Shown: piece after piece, positions 26,101 through 39,300 of the stretch | Layout: every line of letters starts with the position of its first letter | Position numbering within the stretch: position 1 is the first letter of the stretch | Notes under the pieces: model-generated | The model's input: only the letters and a program-made list of their open reading frames with translations | Database searches by the model: none | Told to the model about the DNA's origin: nothing | Source: Lampris incognitus | Taxonomy: Eukaryota; Chordata; Actinopteri; Lampriformes; Lampridae | Direction: 5' to 3' | Assembly (NCBI RefSeq): GCF_029633865.1 | Contig: NC_079216.1 | Location: 62,006,915-62,070,914 of the forward strand | DNA length: 64,000 nucleotides | Translations under genes and position numbers: made by a program

Positions 26101-29100
26101 ATCAACTGAAACAAACATGTCAACATTAAACATTATCTTAGTGATATTTTAGAATACAATTTAATCATTGCACTGTTTGCATTGGCTGGAAAAGTATGAA
26201 AATAAAAGATTTCTGATCACATAATAAATAAAAATAAATGTGCCCCTTTTTTCCCCCGTCTCCACACAAAACATCTTTATTGTGGATATCCCTCAACCCA
26301 CCCGGTTGTGGGTCCTGACCCCAGTTTGAAAACCACTGGTTTAAGCATTTCTTATCATCTCCGCCAGGCGGTAGCATGGACGGGATTAAGCGTTTGGTCG
26401 CGTGTGCACACATATGTGTGTCCGCGGCTAATCTCACAAACTACTGGACCTGTCAGCCTAATTTTTTTTTGCGTGCACCATTATCACTGTATGATGAAGA
26501 ACCTCTCCTGGTTGGGGTGATCGAAAAACGCTTGTTCTCGCTATCGCCACTCCCTCTCCTCAGTCACTCTCTAGCTGGCTCGACCAACACTGCTTTCTTT
26601 TGCTGCCCTGAGCCAACCGTGTGCCTGCGCAACTCACATCTACGGTTGAATCAGATCGGGCAGCTACAGAAAGCGGCCTTGGTCATGGGGTTTGTGATGC
26701 TCTAAAAAATTATTCACCGTTTTACAGCTGCACCTTTTCTGATGATTTTGTGTGGGGAAAAATGCTCAACTGTGAGTGCAGCACATGGACAGTCTAGTTG
26801 TAGTCAATCTTCAAAACTTTTGCTAGAAATGTGGACCCGTGTATCTGAAAAAAGTAAGATTTGATTGAAATATTGTGAATGCTTTCTACGCTGTCACTCA
26901 AGAGACGAGCAGAGCAGTGGACTGTAGCAAACGTGACAGGCGGACCAACACATACTGCAGCACAACCAACACTGAGGTGAAGAAAATAACTACTACTACT
27001 ACTACTACTTTCGGCTGCTCCCGTTAGGGGGCGCCACAGCGGATCATCCTTTTCCCATCTCTTCCTGCCCTCTGCATCTTCCTCTGTCACACCAGCCACC
27101 TGCATGTCCTCCCTCACCACATCCATAAACCTCCTCTTTGGCCTTCCTCTTTTCCTCTTCCCTGGCAGCTCCATATTCAGCATCCTTCTCCCAATATACC
27201 CAGCATCTCTCCTCCACACATGTCCAAACCATCTCAATCTTGTCTCTCCTGCTTTGTCTCCAAACCGTCCAACCTGAGCCGTCTCTCTAATATACTCGTT
27301 CCTAATCCTGTCCTTCTTCATCACTCCCAGTGAAAATCTTAGCATCTTCAACTCTGCCACCTCCAGCTCCACCTCCTGTCTTTTCATCAGTGCCACTGTC
27401 TCCAAACCACATAACATAGCTGGTCTCACAACCATCTTGTAAACCTTCCCTTTAACTCTTGCTGGTACCCCTCTGTCGCAAATCACTCCTGACACTCTTC
27501 TCCACCCACTCCACCCTGCCTGCACTCTCTTCTTCACCTCTCTCCTGCACTCCCCGTTACTTTGGACAGTTGACCCCAAGTATTTAAACTCATACGCCTT
27601 CGTCACCTCTACTCCTTGCATCCTCACCATTCCACTGTCCTCCCTCTCATTCACACATAGGTATTCCGTCTTGCGCCTAATAATAATAATAATAAACTTC
27701 ATTTGTATAGCACCTTTCATACATAAAATGCAGCTCAAGGTGCTTTACATTAAAAACAAGGGAAACAATAAAACTCAACAACAATATAGATAAAATAAGT
27801 TAAAAGTAATAAAACACAGACCTAGACAAAAACCATAAAACAAGGCAAGAAATAAAACCACAGTACCAGATAAAAAATAAGAGTAAAAGAAATAAAATGG
27901 AATTAATTAAAAGCAAGAGCATAAAAATGGGTCTTGAGCTGATTCTTAAAAATATCTATGGACGTTGCTTCTCTTATTTGTAGGGGGGAGTCCTACTGAC
28001 TTTCATTCCTCTTCTCTCCCGTGCATACCTCCACCTCTCCAGGCTCTCTCAACCTGCTCCCTACAGATCACAATGTCATCCACAAACACCAGAGTCAACG
28101 CAGACTCCTGCCTGATCTCGTCCGTCAACATGTCCATCACCACTGCAAACAAGAAAGGGCTCAGAGCCGATCCTTGATGTAATCCCACCTCCACCTTGAA
28201 CCCATCCGTCATTCCAGCCGCACACCTCACCACTGTCACACTTCCCTCATACATATCCTATAATAACCCTCTACAAAATATTGGTAATAAAAAATGAATA
28301 AAATAATTGTATGGATTTAAAATTTTTGTTTTCCGTTTAAAAAAAAAAACCTCTGTCATTCCGCTTAAAAGATATGAACAGCAGTCAGTCCTATCTCAGA
28401 ACGGCACCCATAGCAATACGGTCTGTTGAATTTCATGATTGAACAATCAGAATCGAATTGTAGTAAACTACAAAAAAAGAACCAATTTTAAATTCATGGA
28501 CAGTTACTGACTGCGGCATAGAACTTGTGGTTGAGTGAGTGATTCATGCAGCCCGAGCCAGACTTGCAGCTCAGGGAAGGGAGCGGGCTCCGGGATGGAA
28601 GAGCGAGTAGTGAGTGTGAGTAGTGAGTGAGTGAGTGAGTGAGTGAGTGAGTGAGTGAGCGAGCGAGTGAGTGAGTGAGTGAGTGAGTGAGTGAGTGAGT
28701 GAGTGAGTGAGTGAGTGAGTGAGTGAGCGAGCGAGCGAGCGATTTGTGCAGCCCGAGACCTTCAGCTTCGGGCTGGGAGAGCGAGAACCGAGTTGAAAGT
28801 GGTTTCAAAGTGGTTGCCTTTCTCACAGGGCTAGGTTAATACAGCAATTAACTTGACAAATTTCCACAAATACAGTTAATATAAGAGTTGCACAATCTTG
28901 ACACGTTGTCTCCGCACTAGCTAGCGGGAGGGGCGAGTGAACGAGTTAATGGAGACGAGTTGTCACTCCCATCTCAATACAAAAGAGTAGTTCGTTTCGA
29001 ACGATTCGTTCATGACTCGCACGTAACGCGACAGTGTCACAACCAAAACATATTCGGATATGAGTCTTGAAATTACACGAGAGGTCGATCGTATTTCGCA

Positions 29101-32100
29101 CAACAACAAATCATTCATTGCTGATCTCAGCACAGCAGACCTGGAGGAACACTGGATGAACCAAAACTAATTAGCCTTATTCACCTCACCACCACGCAGA
29201 AGTGCCATAGGCTCCAATGTTAAAACTCCACTATAAAATTACAATTTTAGAGTAGGATTAAACAGTCACAGCTGGAAATCATTTCAGTAGCTACAATAAA
29301 ACACTTTCCATGGCTGAGCTGTTTTCTTACTGTTGTTTTATTCTTCAGAATGAATGAAAGTCAATCATTTTATATCACGAAAACCGCGTCAGTTAAACAC
29401 ATTTGACATCTTTTAATAAGGGCTTGGAATTATGATAACCTGATCTCTGTCATTTCATATTAGACTTGGTCGCTTTTGTGCGAGGGTCTACCAAGGAGGC
29501 TGCGCATCCACAGACTGACAGGCAAAATGTTTTCATTGGGTAGATTTTTTTTAGCTTGAGCACTGCATATTAAAAACTTTTTTTCCCATATTTCCCATTA
29601 AATCGACTTTGGCGCTGTGCAAAAGTCTTATAACGTCAGGCTAAACACTTTTTTTTTTCCTGTCCACGTGTGGGTGTACAGAGAAGGGGAGAAATATGTA
29701 GGGCTGGTGGAGATCTGCGCTCTACTGAGTGCAGTGCTTTAGTTGGTTGTGCAGGATTGTTACAAAGATTTTGTTAAATCAATGTCTTTGAATTTCAGTT
29801 GCTCATGTATCTGTTCATAGCAAGGCAACTCATGAAGTCACTTACCAACCTAAAACACCTTACTAACTAGTCCGACGCGTTTGGGAAATGCACCCCAGAT
29901 CAGTGTTCGATCTGACCTCAGACAACATTCTCTACATAGTTGGGAGATTTCCATCACTGTGTTTTTTACTCTCTTGCTGCAACTTATCTTAATACAGTTT
30001 TTTGCAAAATCCAACTGTAGCTATCCTCTACTAACTCCAGAGAGACTGCCGATTCTACTTCCAAGTACTTTGCCATATAGTTCACGCCTGCCATAGGCAA
30101 GGTGCATTCATTGACCCCTGACATTTTAGGTAAAATGCTAACTGAGCGTTAGTGCAAGTTCCCCCATTTCTTTTTTTCTTTTTTTTTTTGGACAGAACTT
30201 AAGAAGAGGAGTAATTAGAATAAAACCCAAATGAGTGAGTTATTCATTTTCACAGTCAACACCTTCCAAGTTCTTACTTTAGTACAAAGACTATCTTCTC
30301 AGCTATTGGCCAACGCCCACACAGTAACTGATCTCCCTGGGCAGAGCTATGCGCTGTTGTCAGCACGTCTGGTCTGGACGTTTCTTTAGATTGACTTTGT
30401 TTAGGCGGTGATGGTCCCTGAGGGGTTCCCTGACTCACCCACCCCCACCCACCCTCCCCTCTGCTCCTCCATCTCTCAGCACTCACAGTAGAAAGCTCTG
30501 TGGGGTCCAGCACACTCTCCAGTTTCACCACTGCCACGGGAGCCTCGGCCTGTCCTGGAGCAGATGTTGCCATGCCCTGTGATGCACCCCCCATGGCCCC
30601 ATCATCCCCCGAGGCTGGCAGAACGCCAAGCCTGTCCGTTTGGGCTGGGTCTGGGGCTACTGTGGGGACTGGGACGGTTATGGATAGGGCTGTGGGAGGG
30701 ACAGGGGCTGAGGATGGGGTGGGTTCTGGGGCTTGGGTGGGGGCGTGAGCTGACACTTGGGGAGGCGCATCTTCACAAGGTGCGTCGACACACTGCCCAG
30801 AATCTTGCACACTCTCTGCCCGGGGCTGCACCGACAGTCACACACAAACACACGCAAACACAGGCAAACAAAATTAAAGACATGCATATTTCAAGCAAAT
30901 TGATGAGAGCAATTCAACAAAAAACAAAACAATCAACAAGCACACATTGCTGGTAACACACATCATGCAGGGAGGCACAAACATGCCCTACACATTCAAT
31001 TTTGATCAAAAGATGCAGATTGAGTGAAAATACAGATTTGTAATTCAAAAATCAACCAAAGCTTGGAATATACCCATACCAAGTGTGTTTGGAGGCGCAG
31101 AGTATTTATTTCATGAGAGTGAAAATGGGATTTCTGCCTCTGAAATGTCAGTGTACAATCAATCGCCTTAAAGCTGATATGCCTGTCTGGACAGCCTGTC
31201 CATGAATACTGTGGAGCCCCAAACAAAAACAATGTGGCTGATAAAACAGTCTAGTGTTTCTCTGCTGCCTGTGAATAATTGATATCTGGGGACTGTGGTG
31301 AAGGATGGAGACGTTAGAAAGTGAGGGAGTGGACCTCAGTACCTCAATCATATGCCCTTTCGCAGGGTCTCTAGCCTCCTCCTCCATCGGGGCAGGATTT
31401 GCAAGGACTGGCTGGGCAGAGTCCGGCTGGGCCCTGTCCTTATCCTGGGGGCAGGGGGGACTGAGTTGTCGCTCCCTGCGGGGCTGCGACTGTGGCTTGT
31501 TGTCCTTGGTACTGTCCTGTTTGGGTGTGACACGAGCTGGGACTGGACTGACCTTAGCAGCTATGGCAGCGGAACGAGGCTTGGTGGGGCGTCCTCTCTG
31601 GACAGTTTCCCATCCTTCAGCATCCTTCTTACCTGGAAAACCCACAGCGAATGCGCTCAGTGAAAGACAGGATGCTTTGCTACAGCGTCTCGGTCAAAGG
31701 GCATACGTACTATTGCCGTATTGATGAAATCAGGTGTCTGTGTGGGGAGACCTTCTTACCAGGTTTCTCTACAGGGGAACTGGAAGGCTGATTGGTAATG
31801 GGGAGGGACTGGGAGGACTTGACTCGGTCAGCCCAGCTGGGGCCTGAGTGGGAGAGCCGAGATGCAGCCAGGCTAGGTGGGGGACCGCTGGAAACCACAC
31901 ACATTAATTAATGGATGAAAGCAAAGATATGGCACCCTGTGCCAGAGCTACGTATGGTGTGAGCCAGTAAGTTTTTCATTATTTTTGTGTCACTGTCACA
32001 ACTCCTTCTCAGTTAAGCACTAATAAAGGTTACAATCTCTGGCCAACTTCTAGAGCCTGTCCAATATGGTATACTTCAGCGGTCTGAAGATAGTGTCTAT

Positions 32101-35100
32101 CTAACCAGATCACCCTTCACTCAGATCACGCTGAGCAACAGGCCTCCGTCATGATCAATATCCATTTCCTGCAGCGTCTGATTACAGAGCAGTGCACATA
32201 TTGAACCAATGCTTCAGCAGTCTTTAACTGACTTTCATCTACACCTCCCACTGATTCCACAGCCAAAGAGAGAGACTCAACAAATCACATTAAACAAATG
32301 CTTTACCATCAATAGCAATCAATCGTCCTGTTAGCCGATAACATAGCATACATTTTGCAACCCCTTTATAAAACAGCCAGGCTCGGCGCAAAATTTGAAA
32401 ATATTGATTTATTAAATTTCAGGATATACTGTAGTATAACTTTCACCAAATAAAAGTTTGCGAGGATCTTTACTATGAGATAAAAGGCGCCTAATGGTGA
32501 GAAAAGAACAGGTTGCATGTTACGCTCACCCAAAGTTGAGGGAGCGTCGTGCACTTGGAGATGGAACCATCCTGTCTGCCGAAGGGCTGGGCATCACGTG
32601 TCGTCCAGGAGACATCTTACGCACCTCCCAGGCTAAGGAGGTGGGTCTGGACCAAACAACAAGTTTCCAAAAAAAAAAAAAAAATCTTAAAAAAAAAAAA
32701 AAACACCCCCCCCCCTTGACCTAGTAGCCAAATGCAAGCCTGGCCCACACTGCTGCAATTTTGTTCAACATCTGATTCACCAGGAACAATCTGTGCGATA
32801 GATGAGGCAGAAGTTTCAAGTTGTCTTATTGATTAACAGTACACTTTAAATGAAGAAATTGGGAAGCAGCAGTGGCCGTTTAATCCCTTAGTCAATTTAT
32901 GGTTACAGTGGTCATTGTGTTAAAGAGAAGCCAATAAACTGGTGGATCTCTTTGAATTAAAGCCAAGGCTATTGATCGACTCTGTTTGTGACTCCAAGCC
33001 AGGGACCAGACACTGGCACTTCCAGTTTCACCTCAGGGAGCAATTGTAAATGGGAAGAGAGAGTGAGTGAGACGAAGAGAGGACGAGAGAAATAGGGGAA
33101 AGCCGTAGATCACCTGTTCTGGGCATCAGTTTTTTCCAACTTCTCCTGAAGCTGGATCCAGTCTATGAGCGCTTTGAAGTCCCGTACATAGTTGTCCAAC
33201 ATCATCAGCACCTCCTGAAGACAGCAGTTATGATGGGGAGATTTAGATCAAACAGCAGACTACATGCATCACCTACAATAATGTGACAATGCACACAGCA
33301 ATGTCCGTGTAGGTTTACAGTTGAAAATACGTTCCTGTAGTTGCAACATAAAGGCAAAAACAATGTCTACATTCAAATTTCCGCATTCATCACGCTGAAA
33401 ACCTCAATGAATCATTCTGAGTATGATATAGGTGATGTGTGGCCGGCGAGACTTCTTTTTCATCTGAAGAGATGAAGATTTTTAAACCCTGATAACATTA
33501 AGATCATCCATATAAAGGCAATCGTTGAAGAGCACCGAGGAGGGGGAACTCACCCTAGCAATCAAAAATAATAATAATCATCATCACAAAGCAAGACTTG
33601 AAAACCAAATTCCATCTTTTCATCATTTTCATCATTCCCATAAGATGCTCTTATATCCCACTTGCTAAACTCCTATAAGTCTTACCTAGGTAGAGAAACA
33701 CATGCAAATTATTAATATAAGGTTGAACCGTAAACAGCAGAGAAGGCTATAGCGGACACAAAACTGATGGCTCAGGCCCACCATCTGTACACAGAGGTGG
33801 CCACTGAGAGGTGGTGAGCTTTGGAGCCTTCTCCCAGAGCTCTAGTAAAAACGGACAGAGGTGATTGATAGGGAGCGTGGAGGGAGTGGTAATTGAGAGT
33901 AAAGCTTCACTGTGCTTTTAGTTAATAGACAAGTCAGGCCAATGAAGGATGTCCCCAGCAACAGGCCCGCTGATTAGAGCTGGTTAACAGGCGAGACCCT
34001 CCGCCTCGGCCCACTGTTCATTTGGTAATGAAGGCGGAGTCGAGGGGAGGCTTGCCGCTGCCCTGACAGACACAGACAGCGAGTGAAGGTGCTATAAAGC
34101 TCTGGCTCCCAACAGCATGTTAACAGGCACACTTACCTAAATACAACCTTCCCATAACATTTCATGGGGAATGACAAAACGCTTAAACCTGCCACAGACA
34201 TGAGACCACAAAGGTGGATAGGCAATAAAAGCCTGTGGTTGCCACATTAGTCTTACTGGTTGGTATTAAACAAGGCCAAACGGATAGATTACATTTAATA
34301 ACGCTAACCATCCAGTCTTACAACATCTAGTTACCATTGAATTTTCTGTTTATTTAATGTCAGCTCAGCCTGTTTGGGTTAAGTCTCCTATATTTGATTT
34401 TCTTTTTTTTTTTTAACAAAGTGTCTCAACTGCCTACAGGTGAAAAAAGGACACTAAAAGCCTTTCTTCCCTCCTGTGAGTGATGTGTCAAATAAATCAG
34501 GAGTCAGGCAGCGGAAAGAATAGTTGATAAGAACTAATTACACCTGGGGGCTGTAGATTAAAGACATGTGGGCATTTTTATGAAGCACATATGAATCATT
34601 TGAGTTGTGTACTATCCAAGAGGTGAACCGGTATCCTGTGGTTCTCCTTCAGAATTACACAACAAGCAGCTCAAGACACGTCTATATCAGCAAGCTTGCC
34701 CTGACAGAGAATTAGCCTGAGCTTCCTGACCAAGATTGTGTCTGTGCCCACAATTTTATGGGTAGAGAATGGAGAGTTGTTTGTATAAGAGCACACAATG
34801 CAGATTGCCCCCCCCGACTACACAGAGGGGGTTGTAGCTATCAGAGCACTCTGCTTCCTCCCCAGATAACTCCATCATCAATCAGTGTCCATTAGGCCTG
34901 AGCTGGGTGGGATGGGATAGGATAGGGATTAGGAGCGGCACCCAGCTGCCTTGCCATTAGGTGCAGTTGTGAGCAAAAAAAAAGAAGAAGAAGAAGAAGA
35001 ACGCAGCACTGTGAGAACTACAGTCTGCTGCAGCCTCGGGTCTGACACAGATCAGCAAACAGTAATGCCGGCCACACCACAGAGAGTTGGGCTCCAGTAG

Positions 35101-36302
35101 GGAAAACATGCCAACCACACCACAGGGAGCTGGGATACGGCACTGACCGCAGGCCACCATAAGAACCATGCTCAGCATAATGCGGCATGGCAGAAGAATC
35201 AATAACAACACAGGCACGGCAACATGTGCCAGTGTAAACACCCAGGCAACATTGCAGCACCGACTCCGCCAATTACCACCTCCGGCAAAACAAAAGTCAC
35301 TGCTTCATGCCCGACGTGGAGGATCGGTTATGTGAAGATTAGTTGCAGCTGGCTGAAAAGCAAGCTTGTTCACAGTCCTCTATTAAGTATGAAATCAGCG
35401 TCATGTCAAGGATGGAGGAAAAACCCACTCCGCTGTCCCCAAAAAGCATCACAACGTGTGATCGAATGAAAAAAAAAGAAAAAAGGAGTGGGACTAGCCA
35501 GGCTGTACTTCTAGTCAGGAAAAGGCTTTACAACCACCATAACACAAAGAATAAAGAAAATTACAGACATTGTAAACACATTCTGTCATCAATATTCCCT
35601 CCCTTCAGGCCGGGCTGCGAGAGAGTTCTGGGATAACTCTCTCACCAGCAAGCCTTAAGAGAGCCCCTCTGACATAAAGCAGAACTTCAGAAGAATGCTG
35701 GGAGGGAGACAGTTGGTAATGAGCTCAATAACCCCCTCCGGTGTTCATAAAGATTTCACATTTCAGTCTCCTCAGAGATATTTTACTAGTTTGTGCTGTC
35801 CACTGACCGCGAATATAAAAAGTTAAGATAATGATTTCACTGATACTGCATTTAAATCTTGTGATTAGATAAGTTTTTTTTGTTTTTTTGTTCAGAAGAG
35901 CCAACCTTGCACTCTACAACACTCTGGTCGGATTCACAGGTGACATAGATCTCGTCAACGGCCCGGCGCAGGTTGTCGAAAAGGAAAGCCCAGTAGCGCG
36001 CTCGCAGGTCCACCTTGCGTGGCTGCCTGGCTTTGGTCGGGCTCTTCTCTGGCCCCTTGTCCAGCAAGGCACCAGCTGTGCTTTTGCTTTCCACACCTGC
36101 ATTCTGGGGAGACAGGGCACAATCAAACGCTGTGGTTAACGGGAGCGAAACTCATCACAGTGTGATCAGGTCAATATCATTTCCACCCATTACCCATACC
36201 GCTTATCCTACTCAGGGTTGCGGGGATGCTGGCACCTATCCCAGCAGTCATTGGGCGGCAGGCGCGGAGGCACTCTGGACAGGCCGCCAGGCCATCAAAG
36301 GG

Positions 36303-36343
<41 letters not shown>

Positions 36344-39300
36344 GGACAATTAAGTATGGCTGATTCACCTGACCTACATGTCTTTGGACTGTGGGAGGAA
36401 ACCGGAACACCCGGAGGAAACCCACACAGACACGGGGAGAACATGCAAACTCCACAGAGAGGACGACCTGGGACGACCGCCAAGGTTGGACAACCTGGGG
36501 GCTCGAACCCAGGACCTTCTTGCTGTGAGGCGACTGTGCTAACCACTGCATCACCGAGCCACCCTCAATAATGTCATTTGCCAGTACTAAAATCACTTGC
36601 ATTGTGATGTCTAAATTAGATAGGCATATGGTGCCCTCTAGTGCTTTTTAAACTCAATGACAACCCTGCAAGATGGTGGCAAGAGGCCAACTGGTTCTAA
36701 ACCAGGCCCATTAAATAATGGGTGAATACGGTTGTTAACATACACAATGGCTGAAGCAAGAACTGTGAAGGCATTCACTCAACTATTGTGGGAACAAGAT
36801 ACAGCATGCATGTGCTTTCTGTGATAACACATCGCTATCTCTTTTTCTCCTTTGTGTTAGACCAACTTCACTTCAAAAGAAGAGACGAACTGGAAATGTT
36901 AGCATATAAAAGGATGATAGCTAAACTGCTAGCCATTACAGAAAACATCGGCTCCCACCCTCGTCAAGGCACACTGCCAAATCAGCGCAGCTCCATCAGC
37001 AACAGGCTGCTACAACCAAGCTGTAACACTGAACATGCACTACTTCATGTCCAATAAGCGCTATGTGCACTATTACAATATGTGCAACATGTCTCATAGT
37101 ACTACTCATTTTTTAACGTATTCTTAGTTTTCCTTTTTTTGCAAGTTTCATCTCTTTTTTCTTTTTAAGATTTACAGTTTCCATGCACATTTTTTCCATA
37201 CACAATCAAAACACATTTTTCTGTGAATATGGCTGCCTTTTCTCTATACTCTGTAGGCCCGGGTAGCTAGTCAAGTATTTTAAATTATATTGTATTTCAT
37301 GTACTGCATTCGTGGTCATTGTCTTCTGCACTGTTAACGTCTGCTTGCTTCGACACAACTCAACTTTCCTTTGGGGTTGGACTGCGTCATCTCATCTTAT
37401 ACCCACCTTGTTCTTATTCCGATGTACCCCAGAGTTGACTCTCTGAGCCCTCGGATTACTGCTGGAGTTGTTTTTGGCCTTTGCTATGAAGTAAAGAGAG
37501 GAATGGAAAAAAGTCATACCCAATACCTGTTGAAAGAAATGCTCTGGCCAATGAGGTGGCAAGCAGCATAGTCTTTATAATAATCTTGGGCATAAACTGG
37601 GGCGTCCGGGTGGAGTGGCGGTCTATTTCGTTGCCTACCAAAACGGGGATCGCCGGTTCGAATCCCCTTGTTACCTCCGGCTTGGTCGGTCGTCCCTACA
37701 GACACAATTGGCCGTGTCTGCGGGTGGGAAGCCGGGTGTGGGTGTGCGTCCTGGTTGCTGCATTATCACCTCCTCTGGTCGATTGGGGTGCTTGTTCAGG
37801 GGGGAGGGGGAAGAAGAGCGTGATCCTCCCACGCGCTACGTCCCCCTGGCGAAACTCCTCACCGTCAGGTGAAAAAGAAGCAGCTGGCGACTCCACATGT
37901 ATCGGAGGAGGCATGTGGTAGTCTGAGGGGGTGGAGCAGCAACCGGGACGGCTCGGAAGAGTGGGGTAATTGGCCGAGTACAATAGCTTGTTTGCAGTCA
38001 CGCGATTCTGATGACGCGCGAGATTCAGATGGAGGGCAGGGAGTGAAAAGCAGAATGGACGAGATGGAGCTAGTTTAGCCCGAACTGTGCTAGTTTAGAC
38101 GATATTATGAGAGAAAGGTATAAACAGAAAGTAAGATATGTTGGACATGATCCTTATGTTATGAAGAGTGATTTTTTTGACGAAGTGGTCACTGCACACA
38201 CGCGCGTTATCCGACTCTGCTCCTCCCGGCCGCAGACGACGGTTCGCAAGCCTTTTTTTTTCGCCGTTTTCGGTCAATTTCTTGCATTTTTTTCCCCCCT
38301 CATGAGCAACAACTTTTGGTACTCAATAAAAACTCCTTGTGGTTACTCAGTTAATGACGCCAAACACAGGCATAACGAAAGTTTGTGATAGTGCTTCCTA
38401 TGTAGATAATCACTTCCTGCCCTCCATCTGTAGTTCGTGACATCATATGAAAACAACCTATTGGGGATAGAAAAAAAAGGGGGGGACCCCCAAACAAATA
38501 AATAAATAAACCAACAAACAAATAAATAAACTTGGCATAAACTAAACCCTTTTTCTTAAAAACATAAAGCCTGCAGAATGAACCAAAGCTCTGGTGACTG
38601 TATACACATGCTCACCAACGGGAAAAAGCAGCAGTCTTATATAACAGCAATGAAATGACCCAAACACCAACCATGCAAGTGGGAATGACCGTGAGAGCAA
38701 AAGCAAGAAAAGTGAGGGGGTGAGGAGTGAATGTGTGTGTGTGTGTGTGGGTTGAGGCGGGGGCAGATTCTCAAACTGCGCGGACCCAATAGAACTTTAC
38801 TTTGGAATATTGCCAATGCAGAAAAGACCACTGTGATAAATGCCAAACACAAGAGTTATTATGGCAACCACAGACGTTTTTCTTTTGATTCTGCTTGTGA
38901 GCTATCAGAGAATTGGAACCATTAGGTTGCAAGGATTGTCCAGTAACGACACAGATGATTAAACAGTCTACTTATCTAACCCTAAATCAGAGGGAGTCAA
39001 ATAACTGACGGTTAGTAGAAGAGAAAAACTGTTAAGTACCCCATAGCTGCTCTTAAGATTTTAACTATATCTTTACAGGGTTTATCAAAATAAATTGTTA
39101 TGTGAGACAAGAGATGACATTTTGCCATAGATGTTATGAAAGGGCAATGTCTGGATTGATATTACCTTGGCATCTCACAACAGCCAGTCTTTGTCAAGAC
39201 CTAGACAAACGACTTCACTGCTCCCACTAACCCAATGTCCAAATTGGTAGCACTCGCCACAGGTGAGATGAAGACCTAGACAATAAAATTACTGAACTCT

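Larger units (their letters stand above)
22876..30486. other. scaper intron 9, a transposon landing zone
   Basis: The 7.6 kb intron between exons 9 and 10 holds (TA)n at 23024-23109, a palindromic Penelope-like remnant at 23461-24068, a GATA-rich array at 24488-24755, a SINE at 25060-25384, a hAT miniature element at 25929-26338, an RTE fragment split by another repeat at 26995-28260, and a GAGT array at 28617-28745. I recognise nothing in 28.9-30.4 kb. Confidence 0.6.

Noticed and set aside
26794-27738. Open frame of 314 codons on the minus strand as a host gene
   Set aside because: Its content is the C-terminus of an RTE-like LINE reverse transcriptase, running into unrelated flanking sequence.
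30500-30956. Plus-strand frames over scaper exon 9
   Set aside because: Shadows of the Pro/Ala/Thr-rich exon on the minus strand.
37597-37670. Functional tRNA gene
   Set aside because: The internal promoter boxes are good, but the 3' half of the cloverleaf does not close and a SINE body follows directly.
38095-38277. THAP-domain gene on the minus strand (ARVCSDHF-like motif)
   Set aside because: Only a few residues fit, the zinc-binding Cys pair is not visible upstream, and the frame soon becomes random. At most a degraded transposon scrap.
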